This document shows positions 1 to 6,650 of a stretch of DNA of 7,152 nucleotides, in pieces. The stretch is from Bacteroidales bacterium (GTDB lineage Bacteria; Bacteroidota; Bacteroidia; Bacteroidales; UBA932), in NCBI GenBank assembly GCA_024681565.1, contig JAILAO010000016.1, forward strand, positions 1 through 7,152, read 5' to 3'. The first letter of the stretch is position 1. Every line of letters begins with the position of its first letter. The notes under the pieces are model-generated. The model was not told the DNA's origin. It saw only the letters and a list, made by a program, of their open reading frames with translations, and searched no databases. Both the position numbers and the translations under genes were made by a program.

Positions 1-71
1 TCTGAAATCTGGTCGGCGACTTTGTCGGGATGACCTTCGGAGACGGACTCCGATGTGAAAAGGTAGTTCAT
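1..71 (-). CDS. metK: S-adenosylmethionine synthetase MetK, N-terminal fragment
   Basis: The reverse complement of the left edge encodes 23 residues that start MNYLFTSESVSEG and continue HPDKVADQIS, the highly conserved N-terminus of S-adenosylmethionine synthetase. This cytoplasmic enzyme makes SAM from ATP and methionine. In the visible part, His14, Asp16 and Lys17 of the GHPDK motif match the known ATP/metal-binding and catalytic N-terminal residues of the family. The rest of the gene lies outside the window. The start at base 71 is chosen because Bacteroides MetK proteins begin just before YLFTSESVSEGHPDK. An in-frame ATG at base 83 would add four residues (MLKK) and cannot be excluded. 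The gene is divergent from the receptor operon and is probably a housekeeping neighbour, not part of the system. Confidence 0.93.
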   Translation of the reverse strand, partial: MNYLFTSESVSEGHPDKVADQIS

Positions 72-88
72 CTTTTTTAGCATTTTTG

Positions 89-120
89 ACGAGGTTGCAA
101 GCAATCAAATCTTTCCTCGT
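89..120 (-). repeat. Short inverted repeat in the metK leader
   Basis: ACGAGG at 89-94 and CCTCGT at 115-120 form a perfect 6-bp inverted repeat around a 20-nt loop. The loop holds a smaller TTGC-AA-GCAA palindrome (95-104). If metK starts from the -7 box at 137-144, this hairpin lies in its 5' untranslated leader. No known SAM riboswitch architecture is recognisable and the stem is short, so a regulatory role is only a possibility. Confidence 0.35.
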
Positions 121-136
121 ATGTGTTGATTCGCCG

Positions 137-144
137 CAAAGTTA
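137..144 (-). promoter_or_regulatory. Probable metK -7 promoter box
   Basis: On the minus strand these bases read TAACTTTG, a full match to the Bacteroidota sigma-ABfr -7 consensus TAnnTTTG. The expected -33 position, around 164-168, reads GTTT/TTTT on that strand and matches TTTG poorly. The predicted transcript starts near base 131 and leaves a leader of about 60 nt before the metK ATG at 71. Confidence 0.5.
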
Positions 145-168
145 GTATTAAATTTTGATAAAAAAACG

Positions 169-188
169 GGAAAGGGTTTGCCCTTTTC
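169..188. repeat. Palindrome centred on the -33 box
   Basis: GGAAAGGG (169-176) and CCCTTTTC (181-188) pair over 8 bp with one G-T mismatch. The 4-nt spacer TTTG (177-180) is itself the proposed -33 box of the receptor promoter. The position suits an operator or a local DNA structure; a transcript terminator is less likely because no transcript is expected to cross this point between divergent genes. Confidence 0.4.
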
Positions 189-208
189 ATTTTACTAAAC
201 TATCTTTG
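177..208 (+). promoter_or_regulatory. Bacteroidota-type promoter of the receptor operon
   Basis: TTTG at 177-180 is followed after 20 bp by TATCTTTG at 201-208, matching both the -33 (TTTG) and -7 (TAnnTTTG) boxes of the Bacteroidota primary sigma factor. The predicted start is near base 213-215. This leaves an AT-rich leader of about 60 nt before the receptor ATG at 274, with no Shine-Dalgarno sequence, as is usual for this phylum. Confidence 0.72.
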
Positions 209-273
209 CGGCGCAGTTGTGAGTGTAGTGATTTAGTTATAAAGAATTAACTCTATTTTACCATATTATTAAG

Positions 274-3200
274 ATGATGAAACAAATTCTCAAGAGTGTG
301 TTGCTGTCTTTCGCAGCAATGCTTTTTGTCGTGTCTGCCTCCGCGCAGGTGACGACCTCTGCCCTGAACGGCAAAGTGGCCGACAAGCAGGGGGAGCCGA
401 TCGCCGGCGCCACCGTCGTGGCAGTCCACACGCCTTCCGGCACGCAGTATTATGCTGTGGCCAATGCTGAAGGCCGTTTCTACATCAACGGTATGCGTGC
501 TGGCGGCCCGTATTCCGTTGAAGTCAGCTGCCTGGGTTACAATACCGTGACTTATACGGACATCACCCTGCAGCTCGCCGAGCCGTATGGCCTTGATGCC
601 ACGCTCTCCGATGACACGCAGATGCTTAGCGAAGCGATCGTTATCTCCGAGGCTGCCTCCAAGTTCGCAGCCGAGAAAACCGGTGCTGCGACCAACATCA
701 ACAGTTCGCAGATCTCCTCCCTCCCGACGGTCAGCCGCAGCATCACCGATGTGACGCGCCTCTCCCCGTACGGTGGCAACGGTATGAGCTTCGCCGGTTC
801 CGACGGCCGTACCGCCAACTTCACCGTTGATGGTGCCAACTTCAACAACAACTTCGGTCTGTCCGACAGCCTGCCCGGCGGCGGCAACCCGATCTCCATC
901 GATGCCATCGAGGAAATGCAGGTTGTGATCTCCCCGTATGATGTCCGCCAGACCAACTTCATCGGCGGCGGCGTCAACGCCATCACCAAGTCCGGTACCA
1001 ACACCTTCCGCGGTACCGCCTATGTCTATCACCGCAACGAGAATCTCCGGGGTGATACCGTGGACGGCGAGCAGATCTCCGGTGCCCGTGACAAGGACCG
1101 CAACACCACCTATGGCTTCACCCTGGGCGGCCCGATCATCAAGAACAAGCTCTTCTTCTTCGTCAATGCCGAGAAATCCCTTACCCCGACGGTCGTGAAC
1201 CGTTGGCAGGGTTCCACCGACGGCGTGGCCGATGCGGACAACTTTATCTCCCGCACCAAGTTGAGCGACCTCCAGCGCGTTTCCGAGTATGTGGCCGGCA
1301 AGTATGGCTATGATACCGGTTCCTGGACCGATTTCCCGGCCAACGAGGACAATATGAAGCTCCTTGCCCGCATCGACTGGAACATCAGCGACAAGCACAA
1401 GCTCGCCCTCCGTTACAACTACACGCTGAACAATCGCTGGAGCTCTCCCAACGCTTCTTCGATGGACGGCGGTACCCGTATGGCCAGCGCCCGTATGTCC
1501 AAGGACGGTATGTCCTTCGCCAACTCGATGTATTCGATGAAGAACATCGTCCACACCGTGTCCTTCGACCTCAACAGCCGCCTGAGCGACAATCTCTCCA
1601 ACCAGTTCCTCGCGACCTGGTCCAAGCTCGATGACGTCCGCGGTACCAACTCCGCCGAGTTCCCGTTCATCGACATCCTCGACGGTGATATCCGTGAGGA
1701 AGGCGCTACCCCGAACATCTACATGGCCCTCGGTTATGAACTGTTCACCTGGAACAACGCCGTGCACAACACCGTCGCCAATATCAAGGATGACCTCACC
1801 TACTACACCGGTGACCACAAGATCACCGCAGGTGCGAGCTTCGAATATCAGATGGCCGACAACCAGTACATGCGTAACGGTTCCGGTTACTATCGTTACG
1901 ATTCCCTGAGCGACTTCCTTTCCGCCGCTACGCCGGAGATCGTCAACCTTACCTATGGTTATGACGGCAATCTCTCCCCGGCTGCCCGCGTCCGTTTCTA
2001 CAAGGCCGGCATCTATGCCCAGGACGAGTGGAACATCAGCGACCGCTTCAAGCTGACCGGCGGTGTCCGTCTGGACGGCCTCTTCTTCAACAACGCAGAC
2101 CTGATGACCAACCAGGCCATCTATGACCTGACGTACTATCCGAAGAACTATAACTACGCCGAGACCCATATCGACACCGGCAAGTGGCCGACCTCCAAGC
2201 TGACCATTTCCCCGCGTATCGGTTTCAACTGGGATGTCCTTGGTGACAAGAGCCTGAAGGTCCGTGGCGGTACCGGCCTGTTCTCCGGCCGTCTCCCGCT
2301 GGTGTTCTTCACCAACATGCCGACCAACGGCGGTCTGGTCCAGTACCAGGCCCAGATCAATGCCAAGAACGCTGCCAAGCAGGGATTCTCCATGGATACC
2401 TTCAACGGCGGTCTCGTGACCGACGCCAACGGCAATGCCACGGTGGATGCCCTCTATCAGAAACTCGTCGGCCTCGGATATCCGAGCACGGTCTCTCCTG
2501 AAGACGGTACTGTCCCGTCCTCCATCAGCGCCGTGGATCCGAAGTTCAAGATGCCGCAGGTCTGGAAGACTTCCCTCGCTTTCGACTATTCGTTCCCGAC
2601 CTCCTTCCCGTTCTCCATCGAGGTGGAAGGTATCTTCAACAAGACGGTCAACGCCGTCTCCATCTCCGACTGGAGCATGAAGAACGTCGGTGGTTTCGCC
2701 CGTTTCAACGGTGTTGACAACCGGCCGATCTACAACGACTTCCGCACCGGTACCAAGGCCTTCGTGCTGGAGAACACCAGCAAGGGTTACGGCTGGTCCG
2801 GCAACGTCACGCTCAACATGCGTCCGATCGAGGGTCTGAGCCTCATGGCTTCCTACGCCCACACCGTCAGCAAGGAAGTTACCGGTATGCCGGGTTCCGC
2901 CGCCGAGTCCGCCTTCACCTATGTGCCGACCGTCGAGGGCCCGAACTACATTCCTCTGCACAACTCCCAGTATGTGACTCCGGACCGTGTGGTTGCTTCC
3001 GCAACGCACGACGACAAGAGCGGCAACCACTTCAGCCTCATCTACGAGGCCTGGAGGGGCGGCTACAACTACTCTTACATGATGGTCAACGACATGAACG
3101 GCGACGGTTACAACTACGACGCCATCTATGTCCCGACCGATGACGAGGTCTCCAACGGCTCCTTCCGCTTCGTCTCCAACGACGATGCCGCCCGCTTCAT

Positions 3201-3591
3201 GGACTATGTCCACAAGGACAAGTACCTGAGCAAGCACCAGGGCGAGTACGCCGAGGCCTACAGCGTGTATTCTCCTTGGGTACACCGTTTGGACTTCAGC
3301 TACAAGCACGACTTCACCGTGAAGATCGGCAGCAGCACCAACACCCTGCAGCTCAGCCTGGATATCAAGAACCTGCTGAACCTGTTCAACTCCAGCTGGG
3401 GCGTGAGCAAGTACATGAACCCGAACATCGTCGAAGGCCGTATCCTCAAGTATGAGGGTGTCGATGCCGACGGCTATGCCACCTTCTCCACGCCTTCTAC
3501 CATCAGCGCCAACACCCAGACCTGGACCTACAACCACGCTCTCGGTCAGTGCTGGTACGCTTCCATTGGTCTTAAGTATTTGTTTAACTAA
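274..3591 (+). CDS. Oar-like TonB-dependent outer-membrane receptor
   Basis: An outer-membrane beta-barrel of 1105 residues predicted to move a large ligand across the outer membrane using TonB-ExbBD energy. Residues 1-24 are a type I signal peptide, likely cut at SASA|Q. Residues about 28-112 form a carboxypeptidase-regulatory-like beta-sandwich (NGKVADKQGEPIAGATV). A TonB-box-like SEAIVISEA lies at 119-127. The plug spans about 136-240 and ends in GGVNAITKSGTNTFRG, typical of Oar-type receptors. The rest is barrel, closing with the strand IGLKYLFN at the C-terminus. Length and domain order fit the Oar family, whose Myxococcus member is needed for protease export; SusC proteins differ in pairing with SusD. 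No SusD gene follows. Next comes a BACON/OB lipoprotein 17 nt downstream, so the ligand may be nucleic acid or its fragments (inference). The start could be ATG 274 or 277; 274 is used. The codons TTA, CTA and TCA are absent almost throughout. Confidence 0.92.
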   Translation: MMKQILKSVLLSFAAMLFVVSASAQVTTSALNGKVADKQGEPIAGATVVAVHTPSGTQYYAVANAEGRFYINGMRAGGPYSVEVSCLGYNTVTYTDITLQLAEPYGLDATLSDDTQMLSEAIVISEAASKFAAEKTGAATNINSSQISSLPTVSRSITDVTRLSPYGGNGMSFAGSDGRTANFTVDGANFNNNFGLSDSLPGGGNPISIDAIEEMQVVISPYDVRQTNFIGGGVNAITKSGTNTFRGTAYVYHRNENLRGDTVDGEQISGARDKDRNTTYGFTLGGPIIKNKLFFFVNAEKSLTPTVVNRWQGSTDGVADADNFISRTKLSDLQRVSEYVAGKYGYDTGSWTDFPANEDNMKLLARIDWNISDKHKLALRYNYTLNNRWSSPNASSMDGGTRMASARMSKDGMSFANSMYSMKNIVHTVSFDLNSRLSDNLSNQFLATWSKLDDVRGTNSAEFPFIDILDGDIREEGATPNIYMALGYELFTWNNAVHNTVANIKDDLTYYTGDHKITAGASFEYQMADNQYMRNGSGYYRYDSLSDFLSAATPEIVNLTYGYDGNLSPAARVRFYKAGIYAQDEWNISDRFKLTGGVRLDGLFFNNADLMTNQAIYDLTYYPKNYNYAETHIDTGKWPTSKLTISPRIGFNWDVLGDKSLKVRGGTGLFSGRLPLVFFTNMPTNGGLVQYQAQINAKNAAKQGFSMDTFNGGLVTDANGNATVDALYQKLVGLGYPSTVSPEDGTVPSSISAVDPKFKMPQVWKTSLAFDYSFPTSFPFSIEVEGIFNKTVNAVSISDWSMKNVGGFARFNGVDNRPIYNDFRTGTKAFVLENTSKGYGWSGNVTLNMRPIEGLSLMASYAHTVSKEVTGMPGSAAESAFTYVPTVEGPNYIPLHNSQYVTPDRVVASATHDDKSGNHFSLIYEAWRGGYNYSYMMVNDMNGDGYNYDAIYVPTDDEVSNGSFRFVSNDDAARFMDYVHKDKYLSKHQGEYAEAYSVYSPWVHRLDFSYKHDFTVKIGSSTNTLQLSLDIKNLLNLFNSSWGVSKYMNPNIVEGRILKYEGVDADGYATFSTPSTISANTQTWTYNHALGQCWYASIGLKYLFN

Positions 3592-3608
3592 TTCATTGCG
3601 AGCACGAT

Positions 3609-5105
3609 ATGAAAGCGAAATATATTATCCTTTCCCTGATCGCCTCCCTGGCGTTCCTGGTCGGCTGCGAGAAGGAAGAAGCCCACTATCTGTCTGAAAT
3701 CCAGGTGTCTTCCTCCTACGTTTCCGTACCTCTCGCAGGCGGTTCCAACTCCATCACGCTCAATGCTGTCTCCAGCTGGACCATCACGGGCATGCCTGAC
3801 TGGCTGACCGTCAGCCCGACTTCCGGCTCTGCCGGTGAGACCACGGTCTCCTTCTCCGCTCCCAGTTCCCTGGACGGCCGCAGCGCCGAACTCCAGGTTG
3901 CCTGCGACGGACAGGTCCAGAATGTCAATGTCATCCAGGGCGTCTCCACGATTTCCCCGGCCACCTGCGCCGAGGTCATCGCCGGCCCGGACAGCAAGAC
4001 CTACCTCGTCACCGGTACCGTGACCAACATCGTCAATACGACCTATGGCAACTGGTATCTCGAAGACGAGACGGGTGAGATCTACATTTATGGTACGCTC
4101 GATTCCAAGGGCGCCGAGAAGAACTTCCTGAGCTGGGGCCTCGAGGTGGGTGACGAAGTCACCGTCTCCGGTCCGAAGACCACCTACAACGGAACGGTCG
4201 AGCTCGTGAACGTCACGGTCGAGAAGATCAACAAGTCCCTCATCAAGGTCGAGGAAACCGATCCTGAAGATGCAGTCCTTCCCGTCGAAGGCGGTCTCTT
4301 CACCGTCACGCTCGACAACAAGGGCCAGGGCGTCTATGTGGAGGTTCCCGAGGATGCACAGGATTGGCTCTCGATCGCTTCGGTCGCAGGCAATACCGTG
4401 GTGTTCCGCGCCGCCAAGAACGAACTGGGTGACCGTGGTACGACCATTACCTTCAAGACCACCGACGGCAGCAAGGAGTATTCTGCACAGCAGTTCGTTT
4501 CCCAGCTGGGTGCAATCGTCGACTGCTCCGTGGCCGAGTTCCTGGACGCCGAAGTCGGTGATACCCAGTATCGGATCACGGGTGTGATCGCCAAGGTCGC
4601 CAATGCCTCCTACGGCAATGTCTACCTCCGCGACTGGTCCGGTGAGGTCTATGTCTACGGTATCGGCAGCAAGGGCGATTTCGAGAAGCTCGGCCTCAAG
4701 GCCGGCGATGTCGTGACCCTGGTCGGTAAGCGCGCCGAGTACAAGGGCACTGCTCAGATGTCCAAGGGCAATTGTGTCTACAGCATTTCCGTAACCGAGG
4801 TCACCATCAGCGAGTTCCTCGCCAAGGAAGATGATCCGGATAAGTACTATATGGTTACCGGCACCCTGAAGAGCATTGCCAATGCTACGTATGGCAACCT
4901 TACGCTGACCGACGGCACCAACGACCTCTACGTCTATGGTTGCTATCCGGGTTGGGGCGCTACGGGCGACAACCGTAAGAACTTCCTGGAGAAGGCCGGT
5001 ATCGTGGCTGGCGACAAACTGACCGTCATCGGTCCGAAGACCACCTACAAGGGCACTCCGCAGGTCAATAACGGTATCTACTTCTCCCACGTTTCCGCCA
5101 ACTAA
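3609..5105 (+). CDS. Surface lipoprotein with BACON and three OB-fold repeats
   Basis: A 498-residue lipoprotein with no recognisable catalytic domain, probably a nucleic-acid-binding partner of the upstream receptor. The signal peptide ends in the lipobox LVGC (Cys20). The following EKEE is acidic and resembles the Bacteroidota lipoprotein export signal for surface display. Residues about 28-111 are a BACON domain (Trp57, Trp65, WLTVSPTSGSAG). Three OB-fold-like repeats lie near 118-206, 306-397 and 399-495, each with Y-x-[VI]-T-G, then YGN (146-148, 335-337, 428-430), then a YVYG-type strand (159-162, 348-351, 441-444), then a GD[EVK]-[VL]-T segment. Residues about 211-301 look like a second, degenerate BACON. 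Bacteroidota proteins with such OB repeats often carry nuclease domains, and the same module is fused to a nuclease in the next gene. Nucleic-acid binding is inferred; glycan or protein binding through BACON is the alternative. The ATG lies 17 nt after the receptor stop, so the two are probably cotranscribed. Confidence 0.85.
   Translation: MKAKYIILSLIASLAFLVGCEKEEAHYLSEIQVSSSYVSVPLAGGSNSITLNAVSSWTITGMPDWLTVSPTSGSAGETTVSFSAPSSLDGRSAELQVACDGQVQNVNVIQGVSTISPATCAEVIAGPDSKTYLVTGTVTNIVNTTYGNWYLEDETGEIYIYGTLDSKGAEKNFLSWGLEVGDEVTVSGPKTTYNGTVELVNVTVEKINKSLIKVEETDPEDAVLPVEGGLFTVTLDNKGQGVYVEVPEDAQDWLSIASVAGNTVVFRAAKNELGDRGTTITFKTTDGSKEYSAQQFVSQLGAIVDCSVAEFLDAEVGDTQYRITGVIAKVANASYGNVYLRDWSGEVYVYGIGSKGDFEKLGLKAGDVVTLVGKRAEYKGTAQMSKGNCVYSISVTEVTISEFLAKEDDPDKYYMVTGTLKSIANATYGNLTLTDGTNDLYVYGCYPGWGATGDNRKNFLEKAGIVAGDKLTVIGPKTTYKGTPQVNNGIYFSHVSAN
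4169..4189 (+). repeat. 21-nt exact repeat, copy in OB repeat 1
   Basis: These 21 bases, starting CGGTCCGAAG and ending CACCTACAA, recur identically at 5030-5050. They encode the G-P-K-T-T-Y part of the first OB repeat (residues 188-193) and support duplication of the OB module inside the gene. Confidence 0.8.
5030..5050 (+). repeat. 21-nt exact repeat, copy in OB repeat 3
   Basis: Second exact copy of the 21 bases at 4169-4189. It encodes the G-P-K-T-T-Y part of the third OB repeat (residues 475-480). The middle repeat has the diverged K-R-A-E-Y at the same place. Confidence 0.8.
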
Positions 5106-5121
5106 GGAGCGTATGGACTAA

Positions 5122-5137
5122 GCAGTGTTTCCACTGC
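5122..5137 (+). repeat. Small hairpin ahead of the terminator
   Basis: GCAGTG (5122-5127) and CACTGC (5132-5137) form a perfect 6-bp stem with a TTTC loop, 16 nt after the lipoprotein stop codon. No T-tract follows it directly. It may protect the 3' end of the receptor-lipoprotein transcript or may have no role. Confidence 0.45.
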
Positions 5138-5143
5138 GACAGG

Positions 5144-5186
5144 GAAGAGCCGGCTCGATAACGGGCCGGCTCTTCTATTGTCTTTT
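5144..5186 (+). terminator. Strong rho-independent terminator after the receptor-lipoprotein pair
   Basis: Bases 5144-5157 pair with 5162-5175: 11 perfect base pairs (GAAGAGCCGGC with GCCGGCTCTTC), then one G-T and two more pairs, closing an ATAA loop. The T-rich stretch TATTGTCTTTTT follows at 5176-5186. The first T's are interrupted, so termination may be incomplete and allow some read-through into the nuclease gene 28 nt further on. Confidence 0.85.
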
Positions 5187-5207
5187 TCGAAAAAAACCGT
5201 AACTTCG
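5177..5207 (+). promoter_or_regulatory. Possible weak promoter for the nuclease pair
   Basis: ATTG at 5177-5180, a 19-bp spacer, then TAACTTCG at 5200-5207; each box has one mismatch to the Bacteroidota consensus (TTTG and TAnnTTTG). It sits just behind the terminator stem and ahead of the ATG at 5214. By the usual spacing the transcript would start within a few bases of that ATG, so the mRNA would have almost no leader. The match is imperfect and the call is tentative. Confidence 0.35.
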
Positions 5208-5213
5208 GAGATT

Positions 5214-6641
5214 ATGAGAAAGTTGAAACTTTTGCCCCTCCTTTGTGTGCTGGGCTTCGCCCTGGCGGCCTGTTCGAAGTCCGGGCCCGCGAGCCTGAAT
5301 CTGTTGACCAGTACCCTGTCTGTCGGGTATTCCGGCGGCTCTGAAGATGTCTCTTTCCTGACCAACCAGAGTTGGTCCGTAAGCGGAAGCGAGAGCTGGC
5401 TTACGGTTTCCCCTTCGTCTGGCGGAGCTTCGGATACCTACCAGAAAGTAACCATTACCGTGGCGGAGAATGCCGAAGAAGCGGAACGGACGGCGCAGCT
5501 GACCCTGAAGGCCGGCGAACTGACCAAACTGATCAGCGTCACGCAGGAAGGACAGCCCCGTTTCACCATCCGGGATTTCCGTGCCAAGGCGGCAGACAAG
5601 ACCACCTGGTACAGGCTGACGGGAGAGATCGCCTCCATCTCCAACGACAGCTACGGCAATTTCTATATCGTGGACGAGACGGGCTATGTCTATGTTTATG
5701 GTCTCTGCGAAACGCAGCAGAGCACCAATGACCAGTCCTTCTCCAAGCTGGGCCTGAAGGTCGGCGACACCGTTACGATGATGACCCTGCGCAGCGAGCA
5801 CAACGGCACGATCGAGGCGGGCGGACAGACCCCGGCCTACTTCGTCTCCAAGACCGCGGGTGAATACAAACTGGGCAAAAAAGTTTCCGCTACGAAAGCG
5901 GACTGGAAGGAACTCCCGGCCACGTCCTCCTCGGACGGGCAGGACCTGCTGATCCATTATTTCCCGGACGGGAAGCGCAGCTATGCCGCGTATTATGATT
6001 ACAACAACCTGGTCTCTTCCTGGGTTGCCTATCCGCTCTTCTCCGGCAATATCGGCACGAATACCGGACGGACGGACTCCTTCTCCCTGGATCCGCTTCT
6101 CCCGCGCGAGAAGCAGCAGTACAATCCCAGCACCTACAAGGCGGGCAATATCACCGGTTCCTTCGACCGCGGCCATCAGATCGCTTCGGCCGACCGCAAT
6201 GATATCAGGGTCAATATCGAGACCTTCTTCGGCACGAATATGACTCCGCAGAATCACGACCTCAACGGCGGGCTCTGGGGTAACCTGGAAAACAAGGTGC
6301 GCGACTGGGCCAAGAAATCCGATACGCTCTATGTCGTGACGGGTTGCACCGTGGCCGGCAGCACTGGTTATGTCCTGGACTCCGAGGGGAAGCACATCAC
6401 CGTTCCGACAGGCTACTATAAGGCCCTTCTGCGCCTGGCCGACGGGGCGTATACCGCTGCGGGATTCTATTTCGCCAATGAAAAACCCGCTTCCAACAGC
6501 CTGCAGAAATCGATGGCGATCAGCGTCGACGAACTGGAGAAGAAGGTCGGCGTGGACTTCTTCGTGAACCTCCCCGAGGCCACGCAGAGCAGCGTGGAGG
6601 CACAGAATCCGGCCGAGGTGGCCTGGTGGTGGAACAATTAA
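5214..6641 (+). CDS. BACON-OB-DNA/RNA non-specific endonuclease lipoprotein
   Basis: A 475-residue lipoprotein nuclease of the Serratia nuclease/NucA (NUC) family, which cuts DNA and RNA, single- or double-stranded, with a metal ion. The signal peptide ends in LAAC (Cys20). BACON spans about 26-113 (Trp54, Trp62, WLTVSPSSGG). One OB repeat spans about 117-213 with YGN at 147-149 and YVYVYG at 158-163. The nuclease domain spans about 225-475. The DRGH motif is at 318-321, with His321 the expected general base. Asn342 and Gln346 lie in NMTPQ, Asn351 is the expected metal ligand, and Glu359 lies in WGNLE. The His-Asn (30) and Asn-Glu (8) spacings equal those of Serratia nuclease H89/N119/E127, so activity is likely. 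Cys20 is followed by SKSG, not acidic residues, which suggests it faces the periplasm. The start is ATG 5214, because the signal peptide and lipobox fit it; an upstream TTG at 5178 lies in the terminator tail. It shares its OB module with the previous gene. Confidence 0.94.
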   Translation: MRKLKLLPLLCVLGFALAACSKSGPASLNLLTSTLSVGYSGGSEDVSFLTNQSWSVSGSESWLTVSPSSGGASDTYQKVTITVAENAEEAERTAQLTLKAGELTKLISVTQEGQPRFTIRDFRAKAADKTTWYRLTGEIASISNDSYGNFYIVDETGYVYVYGLCETQQSTNDQSFSKLGLKVGDTVTMMTLRSEHNGTIEAGGQTPAYFVSKTAGEYKLGKKVSATKADWKELPATSSSDGQDLLIHYFPDGKRSYAAYYDYNNLVSSWVAYPLFSGNIGTNTGRTDSFSLDPLLPREKQQYNPSTYKAGNITGSFDRGHQIASADRNDIRVNIETFFGTNMTPQNHDLNGGLWGNLENKVRDWAKKSDTLYVVTGCTVAGSTGYVLDSEGKHITVPTGYYKALLRLADGAYTAAGFYFANEKPASNSLQKSMAISVDELEKKVGVDFFVNLPEATQSSVEAQNPAEVAWWWNN

Positions 6642-6650
6642 TCATCCGTC

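Larger units (their letters stand above)
132..213. repeat. Perfect 10-bp inverted repeat around divergent promoters
   Basis: CGCCGCAAAG at 132-141 is the exact reverse complement of CTTTGCGGCG at 204-213. Each arm contains the TTTG half of a -7 box plus the following GCGGCG, so the metK and receptor promoters share an extended -7 and start region, in mirror image, with 62 bp between the arms. The likeliest reason is that both promoters match the same extended consensus; a shared regulator is the alternative. Confidence 0.65.

Noticed and set aside
72..131. Known SAM riboswitch upstream of metK
   Set aside because: The interval from the predicted start to the ATG is too short for SAM-I, and I see no SAM-II-type pseudoknot that I could support.
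253..3537. A 1094-codon open frame antisense to the receptor gene
   Set aside because: It is in exact register with the receptor codons and stays open only because TTA, CTA and TCA codons are avoided. Its translation is low-complexity (rich in V, G, D, H, E) with no recognisable domain, while the sense strand has a signal peptide, plug and barrel.
274..5105. A classical SusC/SusD polysaccharide pair
   Set aside because: The receptor is Oar-like and the following lipoprotein is built of BACON and OB modules, not the helical TPR-rich SusD fold. No glycoside hydrolase is present in the window.
5178..5213. Upstream TTG start for the nuclease gene, adding 12 residues
   Set aside because: The TTG lies in the terminator's T-rich tail. 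The ATG at 5214 gives a standard lipoprotein signal peptide with basic N-terminus and LAAC at residue 20.
3588..6395. Long antisense open frames at 3588-5090 and 5175-6395
   Set aside because: Same in-register artefact opposite the OB lipoprotein and the nuclease; no domains, and they run across the terminator or intergenic DNA without start signals.
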